Source of the DNA: Vibrio cincinnatiensis DSM 19608
GTDB taxonomy: Bacteria; Pseudomonadota; Gammaproteobacteria; Enterobacterales; Vibrionaceae
DNA: 64,000 nt
Direction of reading: 5' to 3'
NCBI RefSeq assembly: GCF_900167345.1
Contig: NZ_FUXB01000012.1
Span: 62,001 to 126,000, forward strand
Shown: positions 49,352 to 63,029 of the stretch, one piece after another
How the letters are laid out: each line of letters begins with the position of its first letter
Position numbering within the stretch: position 1 is the first letter of the stretch
Program-made: the position numbers and the translations under genes
Notes under the pieces: generated by a model
The model's input: only the letters and a program-made list of their open reading frames with translations
What the model was told of the DNA's origin: nothing
The model's database searches: none

Positions 49352-50713
49352 ATGGCTACCGATACGATTGTCGCGCAAGCTACCGCTTTAGGGCGTGGCG
49401 GCGTCGGCATTATTCGCGTTTCTGGCCCCCAAGCCGCTCAAGTCGCTTTAGAAGTCACAGGAAGAAAACTCAAACCTCGCTACGCGGAATATTTGTCCTT
49501 TAAAGAGAGTAATGGTGTGGAGCTCGACCAAGGCATTGCCCTCTATTTTCCGAATCCGCATTCCTTTACTGGTGAAGATGTCCTTGAACTACAAGGCCAC
49601 GGAGGCCCAGTTGTCATGGATATGCTCATCAAACGTATTCTTTCCATCCCAGGTCTTCGCCCTGCCCGTCCAGGTGAATTTTCTGAACGTGCATTCTTAA
49701 ATGATAAGTTGGATTTAACCCAAGCTGAAGCCATTGCTGATTTGATAGATGCTAGCTCAGAACAAGCAGCAAAGTCAGCCCTTCAATCGCTGCAAGGGCA
49801 ATTTTCAAAACGAATTAATACCCTCGTCGAATCGCTGATTCATTTGCGCATTTATGTCGAAGCCGCCATTGATTTTCCTGAAGAAGAAATCGATTTCCTT
49901 GCCGATGGAAAAGTCTCTGCCGATTTACAAGCCATTATTGATAACCTAGATGCCGTACGTAAAGAAGCCAATCAAGGCGCGATTATGCGAGAAGGAATGA
50001 AGGTCGTCATTGCAGGACGTCCCAATGCCGGTAAATCTAGCCTACTGAATGCGTTATCGGGAAAAGAGTCTGCCATAGTGACGGATATCGCAGGCACGAC
50101 ACGTGATGTACTGCGTGAACATATCCATATCGATGGGATGCCACTGCATATTATCGATACCGCTGGTCTACGTGAAGCCTCGGATGAAGTCGAAAGAATT
50201 GGTATAGAGCGAGCTTGGGAAGAGATAAAACAAGCCGATCGAGTACTCTTTATGGTCGATGGTACCACCACAGCAGCCACCGATCCCAAAGATATTTGGC
50301 CTGATTTTGTTGATCAGCTTCCCGATCATATGGGCATGACGGTGATCCGTAATAAAGTGGATCAAACGGGTGAACCACTGGGGATTTGCCACGTAAATCA
50401 GCCCACCTTGATTCGTCTTTCAGCCAAAACAGGTCAAGGTATCGAGGCTCTGCGAACTCATCTAAAAGAATGCATGGGCTTTACCGGAAATCAAGAAGGG
50501 GGCTTTATGGCTCGTCGACGCCATCTGGATGCACTCGAGCGCGCCGCAAAGCACCTTACCATTGGGCAACAGCAACTGGAAGGTTATATGGCCGGAGAAA
50601 TTCTGGCGGAAGAGCTACGCATTGCCCAGCAACACTTAAATGAAATTACGGGTGAATTCAGTTCCGATGATCTACTCGGGCGGATTTTTTCTTCATTTTG
50701 TATTGGGAAGTAA
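49352..50713 (+). CDS. mnmE: tRNA uridine-5-carboxymethylaminomethyl(34) synthesis GTPase MnmE
   Basis: K-dependent GTPase that with MnmG modifies U34 of tRNAs reading two-fold codons. It is 453 aa from ATG 49352, with TAGGT 6 nt upstream. The frame starts at 49328, but the later ATG gives the standard [18 protein letters not shown] start. The G domain has [29 protein letters not shown] and NKVD. It ends FSSFCIGK, the catalytic C-terminal Cys motif. Its partner mnmG lies just across oriC. Confidence 0.98.
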   Translation: MATDTIVAQATALGRGGVGIIRVSGPQAAQVALEVTGRKLKPRYAEYLSFKESNGVELDQGIALYFPNPHSFTGEDVLELQGHGGPVVMDMLIKRILSIPGLRPARPGEFSERAFLNDKLDLTQAEAIADLIDASSEQAAKSALQSLQGQFSKRINTLVESLIHLRIYVEAAIDFPEEEIDFLADGKVSADLQAIIDNLDAVRKEANQGAIMREGMKVVIAGRPNAGKSSLLNALSGKESAIVTDIAGTTRDVLREHIHIDGMPLHIIDTAGLREASDEVERIGIERAWEEIKQADRVLFMVDGTTTAATDPKDIWPDFVDQLPDHMGMTVIRNKVDQTGEPLGICHVNQPTLIRLSAKTGQGIEALRTHLKECMGFTGNQEGGFMARRRHLDALERAAKHLTIGQQQLEGYMAGEILAEELRIAQQHLNEITGEFSSDDLLGRIFSSFCIGK

Positions 50714-50723
50714 AGTGAACAAT

Positions 50724-51161
50724 ATGATCCATATAATTACAGGTAGTACCTTAGGCGGAGCTGAATATGTAGGGGATCACATCAGTGATGTTTTACAGCA
50801 AGCTGAGCTTGAAAACCATATCCATAACCACCCCACGTTGTCGGACATTCCAGCTCAAGGCATTTGGATTATTGTCACTTCCACGCATGGTGCCGGTGAT
50901 TACCCAGATAACATCCAGCCTTTTATTGCGGCTTTGCAACAAACACCACCAAATACTCAACAGCTTCGTTATGCTGTCATTGCTCTGGGTGACTCAAGCT
51001 ATGATACTTTTTGTGCCGCAGGTAAACACGCACACGATTTATTGGCTGATATTGGTGCAATGCCACTGACTGATTGTTTTACCATTGATGTTCAGCAACA
51101 TCCTGTACCTGAAGAAGCCTTAGAGAACTGGCTTAATACATTTATTGAGCGTATTCAGTAA
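50724..51161 (+). CDS. mioC: FMN-binding flavodoxin-like protein MioC
   Basis: 145-aa flavodoxin next to oriC; in E. coli its transcription crosses oriC. The FMN phosphate loop region is [14 protein letters not shown], with [12 protein letters not shown] and [17 protein letters not shown] as further flavin contacts. ATG 50724 is chosen to match E. coli and vibrio MioC. A GTG at 50715 sits 4 nt after GGGAAG and may be the true start. The frame overlaps mnmE further upstream. A strong terminator follows, isolating oriC. Confidence 0.93.
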   Translation: MIHIITGSTLGGAEYVGDHISDVLQQAELENHIHNHPTLSDIPAQGIWIIVTSTHGAGDYPDNIQPFIAALQQTPPNTQQLRYAVIALGDSSYDTFCAAGKHAHDLLADIGAMPLTDCFTIDVQQHPVPEEALENWLNTFIERIQ

Positions 51162-51189
51162 CGCTTTGCCTTTTTCTCTCCTTTCTTTT

Positions 51190-51216
51190 AAGCGGCTTAG
51201 GCCGCTTTTTCTTTTT
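51190..51216 (+). terminator. Terminator between mioC and oriC
   Basis: A 7-bp GC-rich stem AAGCGGC / GCCGCTT with loop TTAG, followed by a long T-rich run. It should stop mioC transcription before the origin. Confidence 0.93.
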
Positions 51217-51590
51217 TGACTCCTAAACTCTTGTATATAACTACTCTTTTATCCGGTGATTAACCTATAGTTATTCATAGAATAACTTTGATCATAATTT
51301 CATTTGTGTATAAGTACCCTTTTTGATCCCAGCTAATCCTCCGGTTGATCAGTTGATGATCACATGTTCTGATCCTATTCAGTTACATGATCTTATTGAT
51401 CATTTATCACTTATCCACAGAGATCCTTCCCTCTAATAGTAGATCTAACAGAAGATCTCTATATAAGATCTTTCTTTATATAATTGATTTACCGCTTTCT
51501 GGAAAAAAGCATAAAAGCGATTTTCTCGCTGTTGGAAAGAAGGTAGAATACGGCTCTTTTGTTTATCTCAATGAATACCTGAGGTCGTTC
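51217..51590. other. oriC: Chromosomal replication origin oriC
   Basis: 374 bp between mioC and mnmG. DnaA boxes: TTATCCACA at 51411-51419 (perfect), TTATACACA on the minus strand at 51305-51313 (perfect), and TTATTCATA at 51272-51280 (one mismatch to TTATNCACA). There are about eleven GATC sites between 51290 and 51472, the target of Dam and SeqA. The right side is A+T-rich with a 13-mer-like GATCTTTCTTTAT at 51467-51479, the likely unwinding region. The mnmG frame is open through this region but its real start is at 51591. Confidence 0.93.
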
Positions 51591-53486
51591 ATGCTTTATC
51601 ACGAAACATTTGACGTCATTGTGGTTGGTGGCGGTCATGCAGGAACGGAAGCCGCTCTCGCAGCCGCTCGTACAGGCCAGCGTACGTTACTTCTTACCCA
51701 TAATATTGATACATTAGGGCAGATGTCCTGTAACCCTGCAATTGGGGGAATTGGCAAAGGACATTTAGTGAAAGAAGTGGATGCAATGGGTGGATTAATG
51801 GCTGAAGCTATTGACCATGCAGGTATTCAATTTAGAACACTTAATGCTTCCAAAGGTCCAGCGGTTCGAGCCACACGAGCTCAGGCGGATCGTGCGCTTT
51901 ACAAGGCTTATGTTCGCCATACATTGGAAAATACCCCGAACCTCACGCTATTTCAGCAAGCCGCCGATGATCTTATCGTCGAGAACGATCATGTACGTGG
52001 TGTGGTCACTCAAATGGGCCTCAAATTCCACGCTAAAGCGGTAGTGTTGACGGTTGGTACCTTCCTTGGTGGCAAGATCCATATTGGATTAGAAAACTTT
52101 TCCGGAGGACGCGCTGGGGATCCTCCATCGATCGCATTAGCACAGCGTTTGCGAGAACTGCCATTTCGAGTGGATCGTCTGAAAACCGGTACGCCACCAC
52201 GCATCGATGCCAATAGTGTTGATTTCTCAGTGTTGGAAACACAGCACGGTGACAATCCTACCCCTGTATTTTCATTCATGGGCAAACGTGAACACCACCC
52301 ACGTCAGATCCCTTGTTTTATCACGCACACGAACGAGAAAACGCACGAAGTGATCCGTAATAACTTGGATCGTAGCCCAATGTATGCGGGGATCATTGAA
52401 GGTATAGGCCCTCGTTATTGCCCTTCAATCGAAGATAAAGTAATGCGTTTCGCTGATAAAAGTAGCCATCAAATTTTTATCGAACCTGAAGGGTTAACCA
52501 CCACTGAATTGTATCCAAACGGTATCTCAACCAGTTTGCCTTTTGATGTTCAAGTGCAAATTGTTCGTTCGATGAAAGGGTTTGAAAATGCCCATATTGT
52601 TCGCCCTGGGTATGCGATTGAATACGATTTCTTCGATCCTCGAGATTTAAAACAGACCTATGAAACCAAATTTGTGCATGGTCTGTTCTTTGCTGGGCAG
52701 ATCAACGGTACCACTGGTTATGAAGAAGCGGCAGCACAAGGCTTAATGGCAGGCTTGAATGCCAGCCTGTACAGTCAAGAGAAAGAAGGTTGGAGCCCTC
52801 GCCGAGATCAAGCTTATATGGGCGTGTTAATCGACGATCTTTCTACTATGGGAACAAAAGAACCTTACCGTATGTTCACCTCTCGTGCAGAATATCGCTT
52901 ACTGCTCCGCGAAGATAACGCTGATTTACGTCTAACCGAAAAAGCTCATGAACTGGGGCTTATCAGCGAAGAGCGTTGGGTTCGCTTTAATCAGAAAGTG
53001 GACAATATGCACAAAGAGCGTCAGCGTTTAACCGAAACATGGATGAACCCTCAGTCGAAAGAGGTGGATGCGCTGAATGCGTTATTGAAAACACCGATAT
53101 CTCGTGAAGCCAGTGGTGAAGATCTACTGCGTCGCCCAGAAATGACTTATGAGCGGTTAACGTCTCTTTCTGCCTTTGCTCCTGCGTTAGAAGATCCTCA
53201 AGCGGCTGAGCAAGTGGAAATACAGGTTAAATACGAAGGGTATATTCAACGTCAGCAAGATGAAATTGAAAAATCCTTACGTCATGAACATACTAAATTG
53301 CCGGTGGAACTGGATTATAAAACCGTTAAAGGTTTATCCAATGAAGTGGTGCTTAAACTGAATGCGTCTAAGCCGGAAACGGTGGGTATTGCCTCGCGTA
53401 TTTCTGGCATTACTCCAGCCGCGATTTCTATTTTGTTGGTGCACCTTAAAAAGCATGGCTTGTTGAAAAAGGGAGAGGCTGAGTAA
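51591..53486 (+). CDS. mnmG: tRNA uridine-5-carboxymethylaminomethyl(34) synthesis enzyme MnmG
   Basis: FAD-dependent partner of MnmE (GidA). It is 631 aa from ATG 51591, with GAGG 6 nt upstream. FAD-binding motif [20 protein letters not shown]; conserved blocks [53 protein letters not shown] and [16 protein letters not shown]. The open frame starting at 51387 would cross oriC and is not used. Its stop overlaps the rsmG start (TAATG). Confidence 0.98.
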   Translation: MLYHETFDVIVVGGGHAGTEAALAAARTGQRTLLLTHNIDTLGQMSCNPAIGGIGKGHLVKEVDAMGGLMAEAIDHAGIQFRTLNASKGPAVRATRAQADRALYKAYVRHTLENTPNLTLFQQAADDLIVENDHVRGVVTQMGLKFHAKAVVLTVGTFLGGKIHIGLENFSGGRAGDPPSIALAQRLRELPFRVDRLKTGTPPRIDANSVDFSVLETQHGDNPTPVFSFMGKREHHPRQIPCFITHTNEKTHEVIRNNLDRSPMYAGIIEGIGPRYCPSIEDKVMRFADKSSHQIFIEPEGLTTTELYPNGISTSLPFDVQVQIVRSMKGFENAHIVRPGYAIEYDFFDPRDLKQTYETKFVHGLFFAGQINGTTGYEEAAAQGLMAGLNASLYSQEKEGWSPRRDQAYMGVLIDDLSTMGTKEPYRMFTSRAEYRLLLREDNADLRLTEKAHELGLISEERWVRFNQKVDNMHKERQRLTETWMNPQSKEVDALNALLKTPISREASGEDLLRRPEMTYERLTSLSAFAPALEDPQAAEQVEIQVKYEGYIQRQQDEIEKSLRHEHTKLPVELDYKTVKGLSNEVVLKLNASKPETVGIASRISGITPAAISILLVHLKKHGLLKKGEAE

Positions 53487-54118
53487 TGAATCCATTAAGA
53501 ATCAGACTCGATGCACTGATTGTGCAAACCGACCTTCTTGTTTCTGAGCACCAACGAGAGCAATTGGTCGGTTATGTCGAGTTACTGAATAAATGGAATA
53601 AAGCGTATAACTTAACCTCCGTTAGAGACCCAATGGATATGTTGGTGAAACATATCCTTGATAGTATAGTGGTGAGCCCGCACTTAGTGGGAGAACGTTT
53701 TATCGATGTTGGAACTGGGCCAGGATTACCAGGTATTCCGTTGGCTATCATGAATCCAGATAAACATTTTGTGTTGCTTGATAGTTTGGGAAAACGTATT
53801 CGCTTTATCAAACAAGTCATGCATGAACTGGCGATCCATAATGTTATTCCAGTACAAAGTCGAGTCGAAGATTACCAACCTGAGCAAGGGTTTGATGGCG
53901 TTCTTAGCCGAGCCTTTGCTTCTATGCTGGATATGGTAGAGTGGTGTCAACACTTGCCTTGTGCTGAACAGGGGCGCTTTTTAGCGCTTAAAGGTCAGCA
54001 CCCGGAAGAAGAAATAGCCCGACTTCCAGTGTGGTGTAATGTGACCGACATCAAAGCTTTGAATGTTCCAGAGTTGGAAGGTGAGCGTCATCTTGTAATC
54101 TTATCGCGCAAGGAATAA
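53486..54118 (+). CDS. rsmG: 16S rRNA (guanine527-N7)-methyltransferase RsmG
   Basis: SAM-dependent methyltransferase for G527 of 16S rRNA (GidB); loss gives low-level streptomycin resistance in other bacteria. It is 210 aa, with [20 protein letters not shown] and the SAM motif [17 protein letters not shown], then [15 protein letters not shown] and [15 protein letters not shown]. Translationally coupled to mnmG, followed by parA after 14 nt. Confidence 0.97.
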   Translation: MNPLRIRLDALIVQTDLLVSEHQREQLVGYVELLNKWNKAYNLTSVRDPMDMLVKHILDSIVVSPHLVGERFIDVGTGPGLPGIPLAIMNPDKHFVLLDSLGKRIRFIKQVMHELAIHNVIPVQSRVEDYQPEQGFDGVLSRAFASMLDMVEWCQHLPCAEQGRFLALKGQHPEEEIARLPVWCNVTDIKALNVPELEGERHLVILSRKE

Positions 54119-54132
54119 TAGCGAGGCATACC

Positions 54133-54906
54133 GTGGGTAAAATTGTAGCAATCGCCAACCAGAAAGGTGGCGTGGGTAAAACAACAACCTGTATCAATTT
54201 AGCCGCTTCCATGGCTGCGACTAAACGTAAAATATTGGTGGTCGATCTTGATCCACAAGGCAATGCCACAATGGCCAGTGGGGTTGATAAGTACCAAGTC
54301 GATGCAACAGCATATGAGCTACTGGTTGAAGAAGCACCATTTGAAGATGTGGTATGTCGTAAAACATCCGGCCATTATGATTTAATCGCTGCCAATGGCG
54401 ATGTTACTGCTGCTGAAATAAAATTAATGGAAGTCTTTGCTCGGGAAGTGCGCTTGAAAAATGCTCTCGCGGCAGTTCGTGATAACTATGATTTCATCTT
54501 TATTGATTGCCCGCCCTCTTTAAATCTACTTACAATCAATGCGATGGCAGCAGCTGACTCGGTACTGGTGCCAATGCAATGTGAGTACTTTGCGTTAGAG
54601 GGATTAACAGCCTTAATGGATACCATCAGTAAGTTAGCGGCCGTGGTGAATGATAACCTGAAGATCGAAGGTTTATTGCGCACCATGTATGATCCCCGTA
54701 ACCGACTGGCGAATGAAGTTTCCGATCAATTAAAAAAACACTTCGGTAATAAAGTTTACCGTACTGTCATTCCTCGTAATGTTCGTCTTGCTGAGGCCCC
54801 TAGTTATGGTAAGCCAGCAATGTATTATGATAAGTACTCAGCGGGAGCTAAAGCTTATCTCGCCTTAGCTGGCGAGATGTTGCGCCGTGAAGAAATCCCC
54901 GCATAA
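54133..54906 (+). CDS. parA: Chromosome partitioning ATPase ParA (Soj)
   Basis: Walker-type ATPase that moves ParB-bound origins. It is 257 aa, beginning GKIVAIANQKGGVGKTTTCINLAA (deviant Walker A, shown in part), with VDLDPQGNATMASG and FIDCPPSLNLLTINAM. The start is GTG 54133 with GAGG upstream. It forms an operon with parB; the parS targets are at 21362, 24859 and 28505. Confidence 0.97.
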   Translation: MGKIVAIANQKGGVGKTTTCINLAASMAATKRKILVVDLDPQGNATMASGVDKYQVDATAYELLVEEAPFEDVVCRKTSGHYDLIAANGDVTAAEIKLMEVFAREVRLKNALAAVRDNYDFIFIDCPPSLNLLTINAMAAADSVLVPMQCEYFALEGLTALMDTISKLAAVVNDNLKIEGLLRTMYDPRNRLANEVSDQLKKHFGNKVYRTVIPRNVRLAEAPSYGKPAMYYDKYSAGAKAYLALAGEMLRREEIPA

Positions 54907-54930
54907 CACCGAAAAAAGGAATAATCTTAC

Positions 54931-55827
54931 ATGTCTAAACGTGGCTTAGGAAAAGGGTTAGATGCTTTACTTGCTACCAGCTCTATGGCGAGAGAAAAGC
55001 AGCAAGTCGCTTCACATAGCCAAGCGATGTCTGCGGATGGGGAGTTAACTGAACTGACCATCACCAGCCTTAAGCCCGGTATTTATCAGCCGCGTAAAGA
55101 TATGTCGCCAGAAGCACTTGAGGAGCTTGCTGCCTCTATTCACTCGCAAGGTATCATTCAACCCATTGTGGTTAGGCCATTAGAGTTTGGTGGTTTTGAA
55201 ATTATTGCCGGTGAGCGTCGTTGGCGAGCAGCCAAACAAGCCGGGTTAAAGCAAGTCCCCTGTTTGATCAAACGAGTGGATGATCGCGCTGCGATAGCCA
55301 TGGCTTTGATCGAAAATATTCAGCGTGAAGATCTCAACGTTATTGAAGAAGCTCAAGCGCTAGAACGGCTACAAGAAGAATTTAAACTGACCCATCAACA
55401 AGTCGCCGATGTGATTGGTAAGTCACGTGCAACGGTCAGTAACCTTATACGTCTTAATCAGTTGCATGATGAGGTAAAACGGTTGGTTGAAAGTAAGCAA
55501 CTTGAAATGGGTCATGCTCGTGCCTTATTAGTTTTGCCTGCTGAGCAACAGATCGCGTGTGCTGAAGTCATGGTTAAAAAACATTTAACTGTCCGTCAGG
55601 CAGAAGCGTTGGTTAAACGTTGGCTTAATAACGAAGAAAAGAAAGAGCCACAAAAACTCAACCTTGATGAAGAAGTGGAACAACAATTGAGTATCATAGC
55701 TCAGCGGCTCAAAGCACCAATGGCGATACAATTGCAGGCCAATGGAAAGGGTCGAGTTGTTATTGATTTTACCGACCAAGAGCAGTTGACCCATTTACTG
55801 AAACAATTAGATACGATTGCACAGTAA
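54931..55827 (+). CDS. parB: Chromosome partitioning protein ParB (Spo0J)
   Basis: parS-binding CTP-switch clamp protein, 298 aa. The N-terminus SKRGLGKGLDALLA contains the ParA-contact motif. The CTP/parS core includes QPRKDMSPEALEELAASI, GIIQPIVVRP and IIAGERRWRAAKQAGL with the GERRxRA motif. ALIENIQREDLNVIEEAQAL and the helix-turn-helix VIGKSRATVSNLIRL follow. The C-terminal part is a dimerisation domain. AAAGGAA precedes ATG 54931. Confidence 0.98.
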   Translation: MSKRGLGKGLDALLATSSMAREKQQVASHSQAMSADGELTELTITSLKPGIYQPRKDMSPEALEELAASIHSQGIIQPIVVRPLEFGGFEIIAGERRWRAAKQAGLKQVPCLIKRVDDRAAIAMALIENIQREDLNVIEEAQALERLQEEFKLTHQQVADVIGKSRATVSNLIRLNQLHDEVKRLVESKQLEMGHARALLVLPAEQQIACAEVMVKKHLTVRQAEALVKRWLNNEEKKEPQKLNLDEEVEQQLSIIAQRLKAPMAIQLQANGKGRVVIDFTDQEQLTHLLKQLDTIAQ

Positions 55828-55876
55828 ATATAGCTCACAGAATCTCTTTTCTGTGGCTTGGTTCACCCACTTTAAG

Positions 55877-55904
55877 TTGAGTTTTTACGATACATATATA
55901 TAAT
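55877..55904 (+). promoter_or_regulatory. Sigma-70 promoter of the atp operon
   Basis: TTGAGT (-35), a 16-bp spacer and a perfect TATAAT (-10) lie 73-109 bp upstream of atpI. The predicted start near 55911 is just ahead of a long hairpin. Confidence 0.82.
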
Positions 55905-55917
55905 TTCGAAGCTTTTT

Positions 55918-55960
55918 TCACCGAGTTGTAAAGTTTTTTTAACTTAATACAACTGGGTGA
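55918..55960 (+). other. Long hairpin in the atp operon leader
   Basis: TCACC, AGTTGTA and AAGTT on the left pair with AACTT, TACAACT and GGTGA on the right. The stem has 17 base pairs, one G-G mismatch and a 2-nt bulge, with a T5 loop. It starts about 7 nt after the predicted transcript start and ends 25 nt before atpI. It could stabilise the 5' end of the message or be a regulatory leader. Confidence 0.6.
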
Positions 55961-55985
55961 GTGATACAGAAAACAGGTGCTTTTG

Positions 55986-57465
<1,480 letters not shown>

Positions 57466-57529
57466 CTGGTCCTTTTTGTCTCGCCCAGAATTGATTGGGT
57501 AAACAGAAGCAAAATAAAGGAGAGTTAGT

Positions 57530-58000
57530 GTGAATATCAATGCAACTCTGTTGGGCCAAACCATTGCATTTTTGCTCTTTGTTTGGTTCTGCATGAAGTT
57601 TGTATGGCCTCCTTTGATGAGAGCCATCGAAGAACGTCAGAAAAAAATTGCTGACGGTTTAGCTTCTGCTGAGCGTGCTGATAAGGCCCTAAATTTGGCT
57701 AAAAGTAATGCAGCAGACCAGCTAAAAAGTGCAAAACAAGAGGCGCTAGTCATTATTGAGCAAGCCAACAAACGCAAAGCTCAAATTTTAGACGAAGCTC
57801 GTAAAGAAGCGGCACACGAGCGTGAGCTTGTCTTGGCTCAAGGTAAGGCTGAAATAGAAGCACAAATGATGCGTGCTCGTAATGAGCTGCAAAAAGACGT
57901 GTCTTCTCTGGCTTTATTGGCTGCTGAGAAAATTGTTCAACGCACCGTCGATCAGGCAGCTAACCAAGACATACTTGATAGTATATCTGCGAAGCTATAA
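57530..58000 (+). CDS. atpF: ATP synthase F0 subunit b
   Basis: Peripheral stalk subunit, 156 aa (E. coli 156). One N-terminal membrane helix ([20 protein letters not shown]) is followed by a long charged helix ([20 protein letters not shown]) that dimerises and binds delta. The start is GTG 57530, behind a perfect AAAGGAG. Confidence 0.97.
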   Translation: MNINATLLGQTIAFLLFVWFCMKFVWPPLMRAIEERQKKIADGLASAERADKALNLAKSNAADQLKSAKQEALVIIEQANKRKAQILDEARKEAAHERELVLAQGKAEIEAQMMRARNELQKDVSSLALLAAEKIVQRTVDQAANQDILDSISAKL

Positions 58001-58014
58001 CGGAGGGCATTTGT

Positions 58015-58545
58015 ATGTCGGATTTGACAACGATCGCTCGTCCATACGCTAAGGCTGCATTTAGTTACGCTAGTGAACACCGTGTGGTTGATCAATGGTC
58101 AGCAATGCTTGAACTAGCGAAAACAATGTCGTTGGTACCTGAATTATCGTCAGCTGCGTTTAGCTTACAACCTGAGCAATTATTGCAGGTTTATGCGGAT
58201 GTAGCGGGTGAGCAGTTCGATCAACCTATGTGTAATTTCTTACGAGTGTTGATGGAAAATCGTCGAATGGCGGTGCTTGGCGATATATCTCAGCAGTTTC
58301 AAAAGTTCGCTAATGAATCTTCTGGTACAAAAGAAGTGAACGTAGTGACCTCTTACGAGTTAAGCGATGAACAGGTTGAAACTTTAACCCGTCACTTAGA
58401 AAAACGCTATGACTGTAAAGTGAAGCTGAATTGCCAAGTTGACAGCAATCTTATTGGCGGAGCTGTTATTCGAGTGGGGGATACTATCCTCGACAACTCG
58501 TTACTGGGCCGTATTAATCGTCTGAAAGACGTGATGAAGTCTTAA
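58015..58545 (+). CDS. atpH: ATP synthase F1 subunit delta
   Basis: Stator subunit linking the b dimer to the top of F1. It is 176 aa with the family start [16 protein letters not shown] and the C-terminal signature [23 protein letters not shown]. It lies 14 nt after atpF, with CGGAGG upstream. Confidence 0.97.
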   Translation: MSDLTTIARPYAKAAFSYASEHRVVDQWSAMLELAKTMSLVPELSSAAFSLQPEQLLQVYADVAGEQFDQPMCNFLRVLMENRRMAVLGDISQQFQKFANESSGTKEVNVVTSYELSDEQVETLTRHLEKRYDCKVKLNCQVDSNLIGGAVIRVGDTILDNSLLGRINRLKDVMKS

Positions 58546-58562
58546 TTAGGGGAATTGGAGCA

Positions 58563-60104
58563 ATGCAACTTAATTCCACGGAAATCAGCGAAATCATCAG
58601 AAAGCGAATTGAAGGTTTCAACGTTGTTTCTGATGCTCGCAATGAAGGTACTATCGTATCGGTAAGCGATGGTATCATCCGTATCCACGGCCTAGCGGAC
58701 GTGATGCAAGGTGAAATGATTGAACTACCGGGTGGTCGCTATGCATTGGCACTGAACTTAGAGCGTGACTCTGTCGGTGCTGTTGTAATGGGGCCCTATG
58801 CAGATCTGAGTGAAGGCATGAAAGTGACCGGAACCGGACGTATTCTTGAAGTTCCCGTCGGTCCTGAACTATTGGGACGTGTCGTTAATACTTTGGGTGA
58901 ACCTATCGATGGTAAAGGCCCAATCGATGCAAAATTAACCTCTCCTGTCGAAGTGATTGCACCTGGGGTTATCGATCGTAAATCGGTCGACCAACCCGTT
59001 CAGACTGGTTATAAATCTGTCGATGCGATGATTCCTATCGGTCGTGGTCAACGTGAGTTGATTATCGGTGACCGTCAGACCGGTAAAACAGCCTTAGCGA
59101 TTGACGCCATCATTAACCAGAAAGATTCTGGTATCTATTCTATTTATGTAGCGATTGGTCAAAAAGCCTCAACGATTGCCAACGTAGTACGTAAATTAGA
59201 AGAACATGGCGCATTGAAAAACACCATTGTTGTGGTTGCTTCTGCTTCTGAGTCTGCTGCTCTACAATACCTCGCACCTTATTCAGGTTGTGCGATGGGT
59301 GAGTTCTTCCGCGATCGTGGTGAAGATGCACTGATTGTTTATGATGACCTATCAAAACAAGCGGTAGCTTATCGTCAAATTTCACTATTGTTACGTCGCC
59401 CACCGGGCCGTGAAGCTTTCCCTGGTGACGTTTTCTACCTTCACTCGCGTCTGCTTGAGCGTGCCGCTCGTGTCAGCGAAGAGTATGTAGAACGTTTTAC
59501 TCAGGGGGAAGTGAAAGGTAAAACGGGTTCTTTGACTGCGCTACCTATCATTGAAACTCAAGCGGGTGACGTTTCTGCCTTCGTACCAACCAACGTAATC
59601 TCGATTACTGATGGTCAAATCTTCCTACAAACAGAACTGTTTAACGCAGGTGTTCGCCCAGCGGTTGATCCTGGTATTTCTGTTTCTCGGGTTGGTGGTG
59701 CAGCGCAGACTAAAATTATCAAAAAGCTTTCTGGTGGTATCCGTACTGCTCTGGCGGCCTATCGTGAACTTGCTGCGTTTGCTCAGTTTGCTTCTGATTT
59801 GGATGAAGCAACAAAACGCCAGCTTAATCATGGTCAAAAAGTGACTGAATTGATGAAGCAAAAGCAGTATGCACCAATGTCGGTCTTTGATCAGGCGCTG
59901 GTCATTTTTGCTGCTGAACGTGGATATTTGAACGACATTGAATTGAATAAAGTGTTGGATTTTGAATCTTCACTTCTGTCGTATGCTCATTCTCAATACG
60001 CTGAGTTTAAAGCGGAAATTGACAAGACGGGTGCTTATAACGATGAGATCGAAGCCAAACTGAAAAAATTGGTGGAAGATTTCAAAGCAACTCAGACTTG
60101 GTAA
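58563..60104 (+). CDS. atpA: ATP synthase F1 subunit alpha
   Basis: Non-catalytic nucleotide-binding subunit, 513 aa (E. coli 513). Walker [48 protein letters not shown] and the alpha/beta signature region [14 protein letters not shown] are all present. The C-terminus ends FKATQTW. GGGGAATTGGAG before ATG 58563. Confidence 0.99.
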   Translation: MQLNSTEISEIIRKRIEGFNVVSDARNEGTIVSVSDGIIRIHGLADVMQGEMIELPGGRYALALNLERDSVGAVVMGPYADLSEGMKVTGTGRILEVPVGPELLGRVVNTLGEPIDGKGPIDAKLTSPVEVIAPGVIDRKSVDQPVQTGYKSVDAMIPIGRGQRELIIGDRQTGKTALAIDAIINQKDSGIYSIYVAIGQKASTIANVVRKLEEHGALKNTIVVVASASESAALQYLAPYSGCAMGEFFRDRGEDALIVYDDLSKQAVAYRQISLLLRRPPGREAFPGDVFYLHSRLLERAARVSEEYVERFTQGEVKGKTGSLTALPIIETQAGDVSAFVPTNVISITDGQIFLQTELFNAGVRPAVDPGISVSRVGGAAQTKIIKKLSGGIRTALAAYRELAAFAQFASDLDEATKRQLNHGQKVTELMKQKQYAPMSVFDQALVIFAAERGYLNDIELNKVLDFESSLLSYAHSQYAEFKAEIDKTGAYNDEIEAKLKKLVEDFKATQTW

Positions 60105-60138
60105 TTACAACCAAAATTGTAATTAACGGAGAGTAACG

Positions 60139-61002
60139 ATGGCCAATACAAAAGAGATTCGCAGTAAGATTGGGAGTGTGAAAAGCACTCAAAAGATTAC
60201 TAAAGCAATGGAGATGGTTGCGGCTTCTAAAATGCGTCGAACGCAAGATGCAATGGAAGGACCTCGCCCATATTCAAAAATAATTCGTAAAGTCATTGGT
60301 CATTTAGCAAACGGTACTTTGGAGTATAAACACCCTTACTTAGAAGAACGTGAAGCTAAACGTGTTGGGTATATTATCGTTTCAACGGATCGCGGTTTGT
60401 GTGGTGGTTTAAACATTAACATGTTTAAAAAAGCCGTTGCTCATATGAATGAGTATGCAAACCGTGGTAGTGAGATTGAAATTGCAGTTATCGGAAGTAA
60501 GGGCAGCTCTTACTTTCGTAGCATAGGTGCAAAAATCGTAGCACAAAAAACAGGTATCGGAGACGAACCTGAGTTAGACGATTTAATCGGTTCTATCAGT
60601 GTGATGCTGACTAAGTATCATAAAGGTGAAATTGATCGTTTGTACTTATCATTTAACGAGTTTGTAAACTCGATGACTCAACAACCAAAGATGGATCAAT
60701 TGTTACCTTTGCCGAAAGCGCAAGATGAATCGGAATTTAAACATGCTTGGAGTTATATGTTTGAATCTGATCAGAAAAAACTTCTCAATACATTGATGAC
60801 TCGCTATATCGAAGCACAAGTCTACCAAGCGGTAGTTGAGAACTTGGCGTGTGAAATGTCTGCTCGGATGGTAGCAATGAGAGCAGCATCAGATAACGCT
60901 GGTAATCTGATTGATGACTTACAGCTGGTGTATAACAAAGCCCGTCAAACGGCGATTACCCAAGAGTTATCAGAGATTGTTGGTGGCGCTGCGGCGGTTT
61001 AA
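60139..61002 (+). CDS. atpG: ATP synthase F1 subunit gamma
   Basis: Central rotor shaft, 287 aa. N-terminal helix [20 protein letters not shown] and the C-terminal helix [20 protein letters not shown] with [19 protein letters not shown] form the coiled coil. [16 protein letters not shown] is a conserved inner segment. Strong AACGGAGAG ribosome-binding site. Confidence 0.99.
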   Translation: MANTKEIRSKIGSVKSTQKITKAMEMVAASKMRRTQDAMEGPRPYSKIIRKVIGHLANGTLEYKHPYLEEREAKRVGYIIVSTDRGLCGGLNINMFKKAVAHMNEYANRGSEIEIAVIGSKGSSYFRSIGAKIVAQKTGIGDEPELDDLIGSISVMLTKYHKGEIDRLYLSFNEFVNSMTQQPKMDQLLPLPKAQDESEFKHAWSYMFESDQKKLLNTLMTRYIEAQVYQAVVENLACEMSARMVAMRAASDNAGNLIDDLQLVYNKARQTAITQELSEIVGGAAAV

Positions 61003-61015
61003 CAAAGGTAATTAA

Positions 61016-62437
<1,422 letters not shown>

Positions 62438-62461
62438 CGCTCAAATCTCCAAGGAGGCTTT

Positions 62462-62887
62462 ATGACAGCATCAGTAACCTTTAACTTGGATGTAGTCAGT
62501 GCTGAAAAGCGGATTTTTTCCGGCTTAGCACGCACTATTCAAGTCTCGGGTGAAAGCGGAGATTTAGGTGTTCTGGCGGGGCACATGCCTTTACTGACTT
62601 TTGTCAGACCGGGTATGGTGCGTATTGTGACCATTAAGGGAGAGGAAGAAATTATCTACCTTTCTGGTGGCATACTTGAAGTTCAACCTAATGATGTCAC
62701 GATTTTGGCAGATACGGCTATCCGCGCAGAAGAGCTAGATGAAGCGAAAGCTGAAGAAGCAAAACGTGCGGCAGAAGAAATGCTGAATGAACATCACGGG
62801 GATGTTAACTTCGCACAAGCATCGAGTGAATTGGCTAAAGCGATTGCTCAGCTACGAGTCATTGAGCTGACAAGAAAGCGTCGCTGA
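62462..62887 (+). CDS. atpC: ATP synthase F1 subunit epsilon
   Basis: Regulatory subunit at the foot of the shaft. It is 141 aa, with a beta-barrel ([53 protein letters not shown]) and two C-terminal helices ([36 protein letters not shown]) that can inhibit hydrolysis. Perfect AAGGAGG before ATG 62462. Last gene of the operon, with a terminator 22 nt downstream. Confidence 0.98.
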   Translation: MTASVTFNLDVVSAEKRIFSGLARTIQVSGESGDLGVLAGHMPLLTFVRPGMVRIVTIKGEEEIIYLSGGILEVQPNDVTILADTAIRAEELDEAKAEEAKRAAEEMLNEHHGDVNFAQASSELAKAIAQLRVIELTRKRR

Positions 62888-62909
62888 TAATCTTCAGTAC
62901 GTAATAGTT

Positions 62910-62935
62910 AAAGGCGGCCTTTGGTCGCCTTTTTG
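62910..62935 (+). terminator. Rho-independent terminator of the atp operon
   Basis: An AAAGGCGGCC / GGTCGCCTTT stem (one G-T pair) with a 3-nt loop, followed by a T-run and a T-rich stretch. Confidence 0.92.
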
Positions 62936-63029
62936 CTTATTTTTTACCGGAAATTAATCGCTAAAAATTAACACACACAGTGTTACCCGCTAGAATGCGG
63001 CTTATATTTTACAACGTCATAGGTAACTC

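Noticed and set aside
51387-51590. Longer mnmG frame running through oriC
   Set aside because: The conserved protein starts at 51591 with a good ribosome-binding site, and the upstream part contains DnaA boxes and GATC clusters.
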